Shown piece by piece: positions 46,210 to 54,705 of a stretch of DNA of 64,000 nt (position 1 is its first letter; the number at the start of each line of letters is the position of its first letter). The stretch covers positions 372,001 through 436,000 of the forward strand of contig NZ_KB913033.1 in the NCBI RefSeq assembly GCF_000384235.1. The letters are read 5' to 3'. The position numbers and the translations under genes were made by a program. The notes under the pieces are model-generated. The model was not told where the DNA came from and did no database searches. It saw only the letters and a list, made by a program, of their open reading frames with translations. This DNA is from Hydrogenovibrio halophilus DSM 15072. Its GTDB lineage: Bacteria; Pseudomonadota; Gammaproteobacteria; Thiomicrospirales; Thiomicrospiraceae.

Positions 46210-48111
46210 ATGCGACATTTAAAAAATTGGCAACAGCCCTTGTTCATCCACCTGTTTTGGGCAATGTTCCTTGTGGTGGTCTGCAGTCACAACGTTTTGG
46301 CCGAGACCAAGCCCGACAACGATTGCCCTCAGGCGGTATCCCTGAACAATGACATGGCTCTCTGGATCGAATCGTCTCCGCTTAATGACGTAAAACAAAT
46401 TATAGAACAAAAGTTTGACCCCATTGTAAAAAATGTGGGACTCGGGTTTCGTGACGAACCCGTTTGGGTGCGTGTGATGCTGAGCCGCCCTGAAAAGTGT
46501 GACCGCACAGAATGGCTGGTTCAGTTTAACCTTACCTACAATGACATGATTGATTTTTATCTTCCTGACTCTCAATCCGGCTGGTCTCATTGGCGCATGG
46601 GAGATCAGGTACCCCACCCAGCCAACCTGTCGGCTGAGAGATTTCCGACCATTCCGGTTGAATTGACGGCCGATGCGCCTCAGCCCCTCTACGTCAGAGT
46701 TGAGTCACGCAATGCACTGGCGTTTGACCTCACATTGATATCCCCAATGGCGCAACAGATTCAGGAAGCCAAGGTCTGGACCTTGTCGGTCATTGTTGGC
46801 ATTTTAATGTTGATTATGATGCTGCTGTCCTTACTCGCTGCACTGATTTTGCGCTTTAGAGAAAGCTGGTACTTTTTTTTATACGTGATCGCGATTATAA
46901 CCATCCTGGGCTTTGTGCATGGCTGGACCAACAAATTTTTGCCTCCCGGCTGGAATGACCCGATTATCGTTTTCAGTCAGATTCTGGCGGTTATGTTCCT
47001 GCTTTGGGTCAGCAATAAAATCCTGGCATTGTCTTTCCACCTTCCCAGAATCTATCTTATTCAGCAATCGTTTGTGTGGGGGACATTTCTCGTTTCGATT
47101 TTGAGTGTGATGCTGAATCATTATCAGTTTATATTGCCTGCCATTCATTTCCTCATCGTCATCATCATGCTGACTTTGCTGATGCAAACTCTCTGGCTTT
47201 GGCGAACGGAAAAACTGGCCAAACTGTTTATGACTCTGTTTGGCGTTTTGTTTGTCGGCATCGGGCTGCGAATGGCGGGATTGCATGGGATCATCGCCAA
47301 AACCTTTTGGACGGATAACGCTCTGACCCTGGCATTGGTCATAAAAGTCATTTTAATTTTCGTGACATTGATGCTGGGTTATTTTCGAGAACGAGAAAAA
47401 ACCTTTCGATTCAAAGCACTGGCGGACCAGAAACAAAAAGAAATCGAACAAAGGCGCACGTTTTTGAACTTGTTGACACACGAACTGATGACGCCTTTGG
47501 CCGTCCTGGATTCCAACACCCGAAACCTGCAGGATGAGATTGAAGCGCTATTGCCGAAACAGAACAGGACCATTGGCAAACAACGCAATGCGATCAAACG
47601 AATGCGCCATCTGGTTGACTGGTGCTTGTCAAGTGAGAGCAGTCGACATCTGGCTCGCCGACCTGAACCCATCCAACCTCTGATGCATGAATTGGAGCAG
47701 GAGATAACCGACTTATTTGCGACCGACAGGTTGGCTTGGTCCCTGCCAGCGGATGTACCACCAAACTTAACGGTTGTGATGCAAAAAGATGCTGTCATAA
47801 AGGCACTGTCACTCATTATCGACAATGCACTGAAATACTCTCCTGCCGATAAAAAAGTGACCCTTTCCTGCAAAATATCAGGCAAAAAAATGCGTTTTTG
47901 CGTGAAAGATGAAGGAACCGGGTTTCATGAATCCGACTTTGCGCCTGAGGCATTCAAGCGAGGACGTTCTTCAAAAAACACGTCTGGACTCGGGCTGGGC
48001 CTTACCCTCGCACAAGAGATATTTCAGGCCAACGACATTGAATTAAGCATTGACTCGACATCCAGAGGCAGTCGTGTCTGTGCATTGATTCATGATCTCA
48101 AGTTCGCATAG
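46210..48111 (+). CDS. 7TM (7TMR-DISM) sensor histidine kinase of the TPS locus
   Basis: A 633-residue membrane kinase. A signal segment is followed by a periplasmic 7TMR-DISM extracellular domain (about 35-175, with VGLGFRDEPVWVRVML). Seven hydrophobic helices (about 185-395), a short linker and the HisKA box with acceptor His in LLTHELMTPLAVLDSN follow. The ATPase domain has IIDNALKYSP, DEGTGF and SGLGLGLTLAQ. DISM periplasmic domains are thought to bind carbohydrate-like ligands. The ligand here is unknown. The ribosome-binding site is weak. Confidence 0.9.
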   Translation: MRHLKNWQQPLFIHLFWAMFLVVVCSHNVLAETKPDNDCPQAVSLNNDMALWIESSPLNDVKQIIEQKFDPIVKNVGLGFRDEPVWVRVMLSRPEKCDRTEWLVQFNLTYNDMIDFYLPDSQSGWSHWRMGDQVPHPANLSAERFPTIPVELTADAPQPLYVRVESRNALAFDLTLISPMAQQIQEAKVWTLSVIVGILMLIMMLLSLLAALILRFRESWYFFLYVIAIITILGFVHGWTNKFLPPGWNDPIIVFSQILAVMFLLWVSNKILALSFHLPRIYLIQQSFVWGTFLVSILSVMLNHYQFILPAIHFLIVIIMLTLLMQTLWLWRTEKLAKLFMTLFGVLFVGIGLRMAGLHGIIAKTFWTDNALTLALVIKVILIFVTLMLGYFREREKTFRFKALADQKQKEIEQRRTFLNLLTHELMTPLAVLDSNTRNLQDEIEALLPKQNRTIGKQRNAIKRMRHLVDWCLSSESSRHLARRPEPIQPLMHELEQEITDLFATDRLAWSLPADVPPNLTVVMQKDAVIKALSLIIDNALKYSPADKKVTLSCKISGKKMRFCVKDEGTGFHESDFAPEAFKRGRSSKNTSGLGLGLTLAQEIFQANDIELSIDSTSRGSRVCALIHDLKFA

Positions 48112-48353
48112 GTTGAAATAACTCAGACAGTGGGAATTCAGACATTTTTTCGTCGGTCCAGGGTGAACCCGGTTGACAGTTTGAACCACAATGGACGCAT
48201 TGCACACTTAATCGACAACACCGACCAACTGTAGACGCTTCCGGATGGCGCATTCTAAGCTGACGATCAACTTATCCCTTGTTGAAGCGATTTTCAGCTT
48301 TGATTCAGGTTCATCCACTATCATAGGTGTGTTGAAATAAGTCAAAGTGCGCC

Positions 48354-49025
48354 ATGGCCAAATTACTGTTATGCGAAGACGAACCGACGCTGGTTGAGCA
48401 GCTTACCGCTCTGCTGGGGAAACAGCACATTGTGGATCACAGTGGCGATGGTCAGGAATCCCTGTATCTGGCAATGGAGTTTGATTACGACCTGATTGTG
48501 CTGGACCTGGGATTACCAGGCCTGGATGGTTTGGCGGTACTGACCCGCCTGCGTGAGCACAAAGCCACGCCGGTACTGGTGCTCACCGCTCGCAATGCTT
48601 GGCAGGAACGGGTTCAGGGACTCAAGGCCGGTGCCGATGACTATCTGGGCAAACCCTTTCACTTTGAAGAGTTGCAGGCCCGCATTGAAGCGCTGCTGAA
48701 ACGCCCGCCCCAGCAAGTGCCGCCCTGCCTGACCTATCGCACCTTTGAGCTTTGCGAACACGAGCGCACTCTGATTCAGCGCAACAGTGGGGTCAGTGAA
48801 CGCCGCTGGTCCCTGACCCGCAATGAATTCATTTTGCTGCATGCGTTCTTTCAGACACCGGGGCGCGTTTTTTCCAAGACCCAATTACTGCAAAAACTGG
48901 GCGATCAACATTACGAACGCGACCAGAATCTGATTGAGGTCTACATTCGCAAACTGCGCCAATACCTTGGCAAAACCGCGATTGAAACCCTGCGCGGTCA
49001 GGGCTATCGACTGGTGGCGACATGA
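48354..49025 (+). CDS. OmpR/QseB-type response regulator (metal-efflux operon)
   Basis: A 223-residue regulator with receiver (CEDEPTLVEQL, phospho-Asp in IVLDLGLPGLDG, Lys in DDYLGKPFHFE) and winged-helix domain (WSLTRNEFILLHAFFQ, NLIEVYIRKLRQYLG). It resembles PhoP/QseB/PmrA regulators. It is the first gene of a string that continues without real gaps through a kinase, HD-GYP protein and cytochrome b561 to a heavy-metal RND pump, so it probably senses metal or envelope stress through the kinase. Its TGA overlaps the kinase ATG. Confidence 0.92.
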   Translation: MAKLLLCEDEPTLVEQLTALLGKQHIVDHSGDGQESLYLAMEFDYDLIVLDLGLPGLDGLAVLTRLREHKATPVLVLTARNAWQERVQGLKAGADDYLGKPFHFEELQARIEALLKRPPQQVPPCLTYRTFELCEHERTLIQRNSGVSERRWSLTRNEFILLHAFFQTPGRVFSKTQLLQKLGDQHYERDQNLIEVYIRKLRQYLGKTAIETLRGQGYRLVAT

Positions 49026-50359
49026 GGTCCATTGAAAAACAGCTGAATCTGTCACTGGGGCTCAGCCTGCTGGTTGTGTTTGGACTTTTGTGGTGGCTGG
49101 CGATCTGGACATTGCACCATCTGGCCGAAGACTACATTCTGCAACGTCTGCACCTGGATGCCGATGCCATCGGTCAGCACCTGTTTGTTCAAAACGGCCA
49201 GATGGCCCTGTCAGAACCGAGTTTGAACCCGGCTTACGCTGTGCCTGATTCGGGACACTATTTCGCAATCAAAACCCCGACCGACACCTTGACCTCGTCG
49301 TCGCTGGGGGACTTTCCGCTGTATCTCAAACCGCCTGCGGCGACTTCTCCATCCCGGCATTATGAAACACTTGGTCCCAATAACAGCCATTTGCTGATCT
49401 ACCAGACCCGTGTGGATTTCCAGAACAAGACCTTGACGATTTACGTGGCCGAAGACCACTCCGACATGGAACAGGCCCTGTGGTGGTTCGATGCCATTGT
49501 GGCGGTGTTTGTGTTGCTGAGCATGACGCTGATTTACCTTCTGCAAAAACGGCTGCTGCGCCGCAGTTTTCAGCGGCTTGATCCGATTTACGCGGCGTTG
49601 GACGGATTGCAGAAAGGCGAACCGTTTTATCTGCAGGCGGAGGATTACCCTGACGAAGTTCAGCCCTTGATCAGCAAACTGAACGACGCTTTGCAAAATG
49701 CGCAAAAACAACTGTCTCGCTCGCGCCAGGCCAGCGGCAACCTGGCCCACAGCCTGAAAACACCATTGAACATTCTGTTTCAGTTGCGCCAGCACCCGAC
49801 CATTGCCAGCGACCCGACCCTGCAAACCACCTTGCAAACCCAGACCGACAACATTCATCAACGCCTGGAAACCGAGCTTCAAGCAGCCAGCATCGCCGCC
49901 GAGTCCCCCAACTATCAGCGTTTCTCGCCTGCACAGGATTTAACCGATCTGACCGACTCCCTGCAACAGCTGTACCCCGACAAGCGCCTGCATCTGACCC
50001 CTTCGATCACAGATTGGCCGCCAACTTTGCCGTTGGAGCAAAACGACGGCTTTGAATTACTGGGCAATCTGCTCGACAACGCAGCCAAATTCTCCGATCG
50101 TCACTACTGGCTGAGCTTTGACCGAGACACCCAGTGCCTACAGATCGACGACGACGGGCCTGGCGTGTCTGAGCCAGACCGAACCCTGATCCTTCAGCGA
50201 GGCGTGCGCCTGGACACCACCACAGCGGGACATGGCGTGGGATTGGCCATTGTCCACCAGATTGTGCAGGCCTATGACATCGCTCTGACCTTCTCAGCCT
50301 CCCGTCACGGAGGCTTATGTGTACAACTTCGCCTTCACGGAGAAAAGCCATGTCCATGA
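49022..50359 (+). CDS. Sensor histidine kinase (metal-efflux operon)
   Basis: A 445-residue kinase. An N-terminal helix, a periplasmic sensor region (about 30-155) and a second helix (about 158-180) precede a HAMP-like linker. The H-box is GNLAHSLKTPLNILFQL, and the ATPase motifs are LLGNLLDNAAKF, DDDGPGV and GHGVGLAIV. Overall layout is like PhoQ/QseC. It overlaps the regulator by 4 nt (ATGA) and the following HD-GYP gene by a few bases, so translation is coupled. Confidence 0.92.
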   Translation: MRSIEKQLNLSLGLSLLVVFGLLWWLAIWTLHHLAEDYILQRLHLDADAIGQHLFVQNGQMALSEPSLNPAYAVPDSGHYFAIKTPTDTLTSSSLGDFPLYLKPPAATSPSRHYETLGPNNSHLLIYQTRVDFQNKTLTIYVAEDHSDMEQALWWFDAIVAVFVLLSMTLIYLLQKRLLRRSFQRLDPIYAALDGLQKGEPFYLQAEDYPDEVQPLISKLNDALQNAQKQLSRSRQASGNLAHSLKTPLNILFQLRQHPTIASDPTLQTTLQTQTDNIHQRLETELQAASIAAESPNYQRFSPAQDLTDLTDSLQQLYPDKRLHLTPSITDWPPTLPLEQNDGFELLGNLLDNAAKFSDRHYWLSFDRDTQCLQIDDDGPGVSEPDRTLILQRGVRLDTTTAGHGVGLAIVHQIVQAYDIALTFSASRHGGLCVQLRLHGEKPCP

Positions 50360-51648
50360 ATACCGCCGCTTTTGAAAGCCGACAGGCCTTGCACAAATTT
50401 CTGGCTCTGAGACTGGGCCTGATCGCCGTAGTGTTTGGGCTGATCACCTCCGTCTCTCTCTGGTTTTACGGGATCGAACTGTTGGAGCACGATGCGGTTG
50501 AGAAAGCTCAGGAAGTGGCGCAAGAGCTGATCAGCGAACACAGAACAACGTTGGAGATGCTGGACCAAAGCCGGCAAACGCCCGAACAATCCCAGAAGAC
50601 CTTGCTGGATTGGAGCAACCAACAGATTGACCAGACCTTTACCTTCATCGAAATCTACAATGCCGCTGGCGAAGAAATCGTGGTCGCCCAATCAAGTGAC
50701 CCGTTTGCCCGTCACCTGGCCGAATCACGCGAACACCTGAACCCGAAAGTGGAAGCGCAATACAAACCCCATTTTGAAAAAAACACCTTGTTTGTTCAAA
50801 CCTTTACCCCGCTGGAGCTCGGCCAGGACAATCGCATCATTGGCTACCTGGAACTGATGTACACCTACCCACCGCAACTGCTGAAACGCCAGCATGAATA
50901 TTTGATTGAGGCGGTCATTGCCGTCGTAATCAGCATTTTGCTCACTGCACTGGTGCTCTACCCGATCCTTTTGCGACTGATCAATGTGGTCAACCAGCAA
51001 AAACACGCCATCCTGAAAGGCAATCTGGAGATGATGACCCTTCTGGGATCGGCCATTTCCAAACGCGACTCGGACACGGATGCCCACAATTTCCGGGTCA
51101 CACTGTACGCCATTGCCCTGGCCGAATCGGTGGATTTGCCTTTGAACGAGCGTCAGGCTTTGCTCAAAGGCGCCTTTGTCCATGACATTGGCAAAATCGC
51201 GATTTCCGATACCATTTTGCTCAAGCCTGGCCCCCTCAACGACGAGGAATTTTCAATCATGAAAACCCATGTCAGCGAAGGCCTGGACATCATCCACTCG
51301 GCCAGCTGGCTCCAAGAGGGCCGTGATGTGGTGGCGTTTCACCATGAAAAAGTCGATGGCAGCGGCTATCCGAATGGGCTGGCACGCAACCACATCCCGA
51401 TCAATGCCAGAATTTTTGCGCTCGCCGATGTGTTTGATGCCCTCACCTCAAAACGTCCTTACAAGGAGCCGATGCCTTTGCAAAAAGCACTGACCATCCT
51501 CCGGGAAGGGCGTGGCAACCATTTCGACCCGGCGCTGACGGACGCGTTTTTGCAACTGGCCCCCGATCTCTACCGGAATTATTATGGTTTGGAGCGCCGG
51601 GAACTGGAACAACGCCTGAACCACATTGTTAAAAGGTACTTTTTGTGA
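50350..51648 (+). CDS. Membrane-bound HD-GYP cyclic-di-GMP phosphodiesterase
   Basis: A 432-residue protein. Two transmembrane helices (about 20-40 and 190-215) flank a periplasmic sensor of about 150 residues. The C-terminal HD-GYP domain carries HDIGKIAI, HVSEGLDII, HHEKVDGSGYP and DVFDALTSKRPYK, so all metal-binding and GYP residues are present. It should hydrolyse cyclic di-GMP in the cytoplasm. The start at 50350 has GGAGAA upstream; ATG 50356, overlapping the kinase stop, is an alternative. Its place inside a metal-efflux operon suggests that the stress signal also lowers c-di-GMP. Confidence 0.9.
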   Translation: MSMNTAAFESRQALHKFLALRLGLIAVVFGLITSVSLWFYGIELLEHDAVEKAQEVAQELISEHRTTLEMLDQSRQTPEQSQKTLLDWSNQQIDQTFTFIEIYNAAGEEIVVAQSSDPFARHLAESREHLNPKVEAQYKPHFEKNTLFVQTFTPLELGQDNRIIGYLELMYTYPPQLLKRQHEYLIEAVIAVVISILLTALVLYPILLRLINVVNQQKHAILKGNLEMMTLLGSAISKRDSDTDAHNFRVTLYAIALAESVDLPLNERQALLKGAFVHDIGKIAISDTILLKPGPLNDEEFSIMKTHVSEGLDIIHSASWLQEGRDVVAFHHEKVDGSGYPNGLARNHIPINARIFALADVFDALTSKRPYKEPMPLQKALTILREGRGNHFDPALTDAFLQLAPDLYRNYYGLERRELEQRLNHIVKRYFL

Positions 51649-52187
51649 AAAACCCACCCCCTCTGTTCAATTCGTCCCATGCTTACGGTCGACTGACCAT
51701 TGTCCTGCACTGGGCCACGGCCTGGCTTTTTCTGATCGTGACCCTGCTGGGATGGTGGATGGAAGACTTTGACTGGCTGGAAGCGCTCATGACCCAATCA
51801 CATTACCTGGTTGGACTCCTGGTCCTGCTGTTGGGAGGGATCCGGCTGACCAGCAATGCCCTGCAAGTGCGTCCGGCCGACCTTGGGCAGGACCCAGTCT
51901 GGCAAACCACGCTCAAGCAATGGACGCAAAAAGGCTTGCTGGCTTCGCTGATTCTGATCCCCTTAACCGGTTTTCTGACCGTGTTCTGGGACGACGACCC
52001 GGCTGAAATCTTTGGCTGGGCACTGCCGCACGGCTCTCACATTGAAGCGCTGAGTGAGTTCGCCGAATCGTCGCATGAATTTCTGGTCAACGTCGCCCTG
52101 TTTCTCATCGCACTGCATGTGCTCGGCGCGCTGAAACATCACTGGTTCGACATGGACGACACCCTGAACCGCATGCGCGGAAAATAA
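51645..52187 (+). CDS. Cytochrome b561 family protein
   Basis: A 180-residue four-helix membrane protein of the bacterial b561 type. Candidate heme-ligand histidines lie in LTIVLHWATAWLF, TQSHYLVGLLVLL and ALHVLGALKHHW; another His lies in ESSHEFLV. Family members shuttle electrons between quinones and periplasmic acceptors; CybB acts as superoxide:quinone oxidoreductase. It starts with GTG (51645) overlapping the TGA of the HD-GYP gene. It is followed by 83 bp, then the efflux genes. Confidence 0.88.
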   Translation: MKNPPPLFNSSHAYGRLTIVLHWATAWLFLIVTLLGWWMEDFDWLEALMTQSHYLVGLLVLLLGGIRLTSNALQVRPADLGQDPVWQTTLKQWTQKGLLASLILIPLTGFLTVFWDDDPAEIFGWALPHGSHIEALSEFAESSHEFLVNVALFLIALHVLGALKHHWFDMDDTLNRMRGK

Positions 52188-52270
52188 ACCCGTCTTTCGC
52201 CACTGGATTCAGGTTTGTTTCAGCTTGCACTGTTAAAGTGTTCATCAATCGATTAATAAAGGAATGGATC

Positions 52271-53491
52271 ATGGCAACACCGAACCGACTTCCCCGTTGG
52301 GCGCTGATCTGTGCAATGGGCTGCCTGCCCTGGACAGCCTCACAGGCGGCCACGACGCTCGCCGACCTGGTCGATCAGGTGGCCAATAAACTGCCACAAT
52401 CGGCCACACAAACCAGCCTGAACGCTCTGGCCCAAGGCCAGGGCAAGACAGCCAACAGTTGGCGCTCCGGCGACGTTCGGTTGCATCTGACCCATGAAAA
52501 CGACCAATGGACCGGTGACCAGGACTTGCGTACCTGGGAAACCGGCATTGAAACCGCGATTGCCCTGCCCAGCCAACGTGATGCGACTGAAAAACTGGCG
52601 CAAAGCACTCAGGCACAGGCCAAATCGCTTGCGCCCTACCTTCAGTGGCAAGCCGCCCAGAAAGTCCGTCAGCTGGTCTGGACACTGAAAAAGGCCCAAA
52701 CCCATTACCGCTTTCAGCAAAAAAATCTGACTCAGGCGCAATCCCTGCTCGATACCATCAAGCAACGGTATCAGGCCGGTGAAGCTCCAAAGATCGATTA
52801 TCTGCTGGCCCAGACCGCCCTGCTGGAGCAGGAGAAAAACGTCCGGCAGGCGCTGGCGGAAAGAGACAAGGCCCAGGCCAACTACCGCTACTGGACAGGC
52901 ATGGACCAGTTGCCTGCCCAGCTGACAGAATCTTTGGCCGCCAAACCCTGGCACATTGACGCCAGCCACCCGAAGCTGACCTATCTGAAACGCCACTCGG
53001 AGTCCGCTCAGGCGCAGAAAGCCTTAGTCAGCGCGGCTCAAAGCGGGCAACCCAGTGTCATGATCGGCAGCAAACATGAACGCAATCGGGACATGAGCGG
53101 CAACACCTTATTGCTGGCACAGATATCGATTCCACTGGGCCTTGGCACTGACCGCGACCAGCGGCTGGCCGAAGCCAATCAGACCCTGACCGAGCGCAAT
53201 GTGGCGCTCAACCAAATGCAACAACGCCTGAACGAGCAACTGATTCAAGCCCGGACCGAATTGCAAACCACGCGCATCCTGCGAACCCAGGCCAGGGAAA
53301 AACGCCAACTCTCCAAGCAGGCCATGCAACTGGGCATGAACGCCTACCAGGCCGGTCAAACCAACATCCAGGACCTGTTACGCTTGCGTGAAACCTATTT
53401 TCAAGATCAACTTCAAGCCCGGCTGGCCGATCTGGCCGTGGGCGAGGCCATTGCCAACCTGAACCAAACGCTGGGAGCGCCATTGCAATGA
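52271..53491 (+). CDS. TolC-type outer-membrane factor of metal efflux (CzcC-like)
   Basis: A 406-residue outer-membrane efflux protein. A signal peptide (ICAMGCLPWTASQAA) precedes two halves of long amphipathic helices typical of the TolC tunnel (for example QAQSLLDTIKQRYQAGEAPK and KRQLSKQAMQLGMNAYQAG). It forms the exit duct for the RND pump encoded downstream. The start at 52271 is supported by AAGGA 8 nt upstream. Its last codon overlaps the adaptor start (ATGA). Confidence 0.88.
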   Translation: MATPNRLPRWALICAMGCLPWTASQAATTLADLVDQVANKLPQSATQTSLNALAQGQGKTANSWRSGDVRLHLTHENDQWTGDQDLRTWETGIETAIALPSQRDATEKLAQSTQAQAKSLAPYLQWQAAQKVRQLVWTLKKAQTHYRFQQKNLTQAQSLLDTIKQRYQAGEAPKIDYLLAQTALLEQEKNVRQALAERDKAQANYRYWTGMDQLPAQLTESLAAKPWHIDASHPKLTYLKRHSESAQAQKALVSAAQSGQPSVMIGSKHERNRDMSGNTLLLAQISIPLGLGTDRDQRLAEANQTLTERNVALNQMQQRLNEQLIQARTELQTTRILRTQAREKRQLSKQAMQLGMNAYQAGQTNIQDLLRLRETYFQDQLQARLADLAVGEAIANLNQTLGAPLQ

Positions 53492-54705
53492 CATTTTCAA
53501 GCATTTTCCGAGGCCCCAAGGCCCCTTTTTCGATCCACAAATCCCACAAAAACCAGCGCAACAGAATCGCACCGTATGGTTGGCTGCTGACGGCCTTTCT
53601 GGCTTTGCCCGCCTGGTCATCAGACATGCTCACTGCCTTGATTGATGCCGCACAGCGCGAAACCCTGGGGTTGAGCACGCAAACGCTCTCACCCATCAAA
53701 CGGTATCTGTCTCTGCCTTATCACGGGCACCTTTTGAGTCCCAACACCCATCAATGGCAACTGGCCACGCCCCTGTCCGGGCGCGTCAGCAGCGTGCATC
53801 AACTTCATGGAGCGGTCAAAGCCGGTGACCCGATTGTCACTCTGGAAAGCGCCGATTTGCTGGCTTTGCAAAACCAATACTTGAGTGCGCAAACCGATGC
53901 CACGCCTTTGAAAGCCGCCTTTGAACGCGCCCAGCGCCTGAGCCGAACCGGTGCGGTGTCCGACAGGCAATATCAGGAAGCCCGTGCCGCTCTGGACAAA
54001 AACCGCCAACGGCAGCAACAACTGAGTCAAACCCTGCAACTGGCCGGATTATCCGACGACGACCTCAAGCGGTTGCGCCAGACCCAAACCCTTCACACCG
54101 ACAACGTGGTGATACGCGCCCCGGTGGACGGCGTGCTCAATCCCATTGACATTCAGCCAGGCCAGCGTCTGGCCGCCGACACGGCCATTGGGCTGCTCAC
54201 CCAGAAAAACACCCTGACATTGGAACTGGCACTGCCCAAAGAGCGGGCGCAACGCTTGCGCATGGGCCAGCACGTCCAAATCGCAGAGCAAAAACAACCA
54301 GGCCTGGTCACGTTTATCTCCCCCACCATGCATCCGCTCACCCAAACCGTGCTGGTGCGAGTGCGCCACCCCAATACGGAACAGACTCTGATGGCCGGCG
54401 AAATGGTCACGGCACAGGTTGTCTGGCAGGCGCCGTTTGTGGAGCCAGCAGCGGTTTACCGGGCGCCGGCCAGAACGATCAGTCAATACCAAGGCAAAAC
54501 CGTGGTCTACCAGCTGGAAAACGATCGCTTGCAACCATTGCCGGTTGAGATAAAAAGTTACGAAGCGGATCAGGTGGTCTTTGCCCTGAGCACCGACACC
54601 CAGGGCTCTGCCGACCTCACCCTCATCACCGCTGGCACCTCCACCGCCAAATCGCTGTTGCAGGCACGCGCAGACACAAGCACGAACCAGGGAGCAACGG
54701 AATGA
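53488..54705 (+). CDS. RND periplasmic adaptor (CzcB/HlyD-type membrane fusion protein)
   Basis: A 405-residue adaptor joining the RND pump to the outer-membrane duct. It has a hydrophobic N-terminal signal (WLLTAFLALPAWSS), a lipoyl half-motif (LSGRVSSVHQLHGAVKAGD), an alpha-hairpin (about 130-185), the second lipoyl half (VVIRAPVDGVLNPIDIQPGQ), a beta-barrel and a membrane-proximal domain. A palindrome copy lies inside the gene. ATGA overlaps with both neighbours show tight coupling. Confidence 0.9.
   Translation: MTFSSIFRGPKAPFSIHKSHKNQRNRIAPYGWLLTAFLALPAWSSDMLTALIDAAQRETLGLSTQTLSPIKRYLSLPYHGHLLSPNTHQWQLATPLSGRVSSVHQLHGAVKAGDPIVTLESADLLALQNQYLSAQTDATPLKAAFERAQRLSRTGAVSDRQYQEARAALDKNRQRQQQLSQTLQLAGLSDDDLKRLRQTQTLHTDNVVIRAPVDGVLNPIDIQPGQRLAADTAIGLLTQKNTLTLELALPKERAQRLRMGQHVQIAEQKQPGLVTFISPTMHPLTQTVLVRVRHPNTEQTLMAGEMVTAQVVWQAPFVEPAAVYRAPARTISQYQGKTVVYQLENDRLQPLPVEIKSYEADQVVFALSTDTQGSADLTLITAGTSTAKSLLQARADTSTNQGATE
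54297..54308. repeat. Palindrome ACCAGGCCTGGT, copy 9 (inside adaptor gene)
   Basis: Exact copy inside the adaptor coding sequence, encoding part of KQPGLVT. It is the first copy after an interval of about 24.5 kb without any. Confidence 0.9.

Noticed and set aside
48514-48525. Near-copy ACCAGGCCTGGA of the palindrome in the response regulator gene
   Set aside because: It breaks the symmetry at an end position and encodes the conserved LPGLDG motif of receiver domains, so coincidence is likely.
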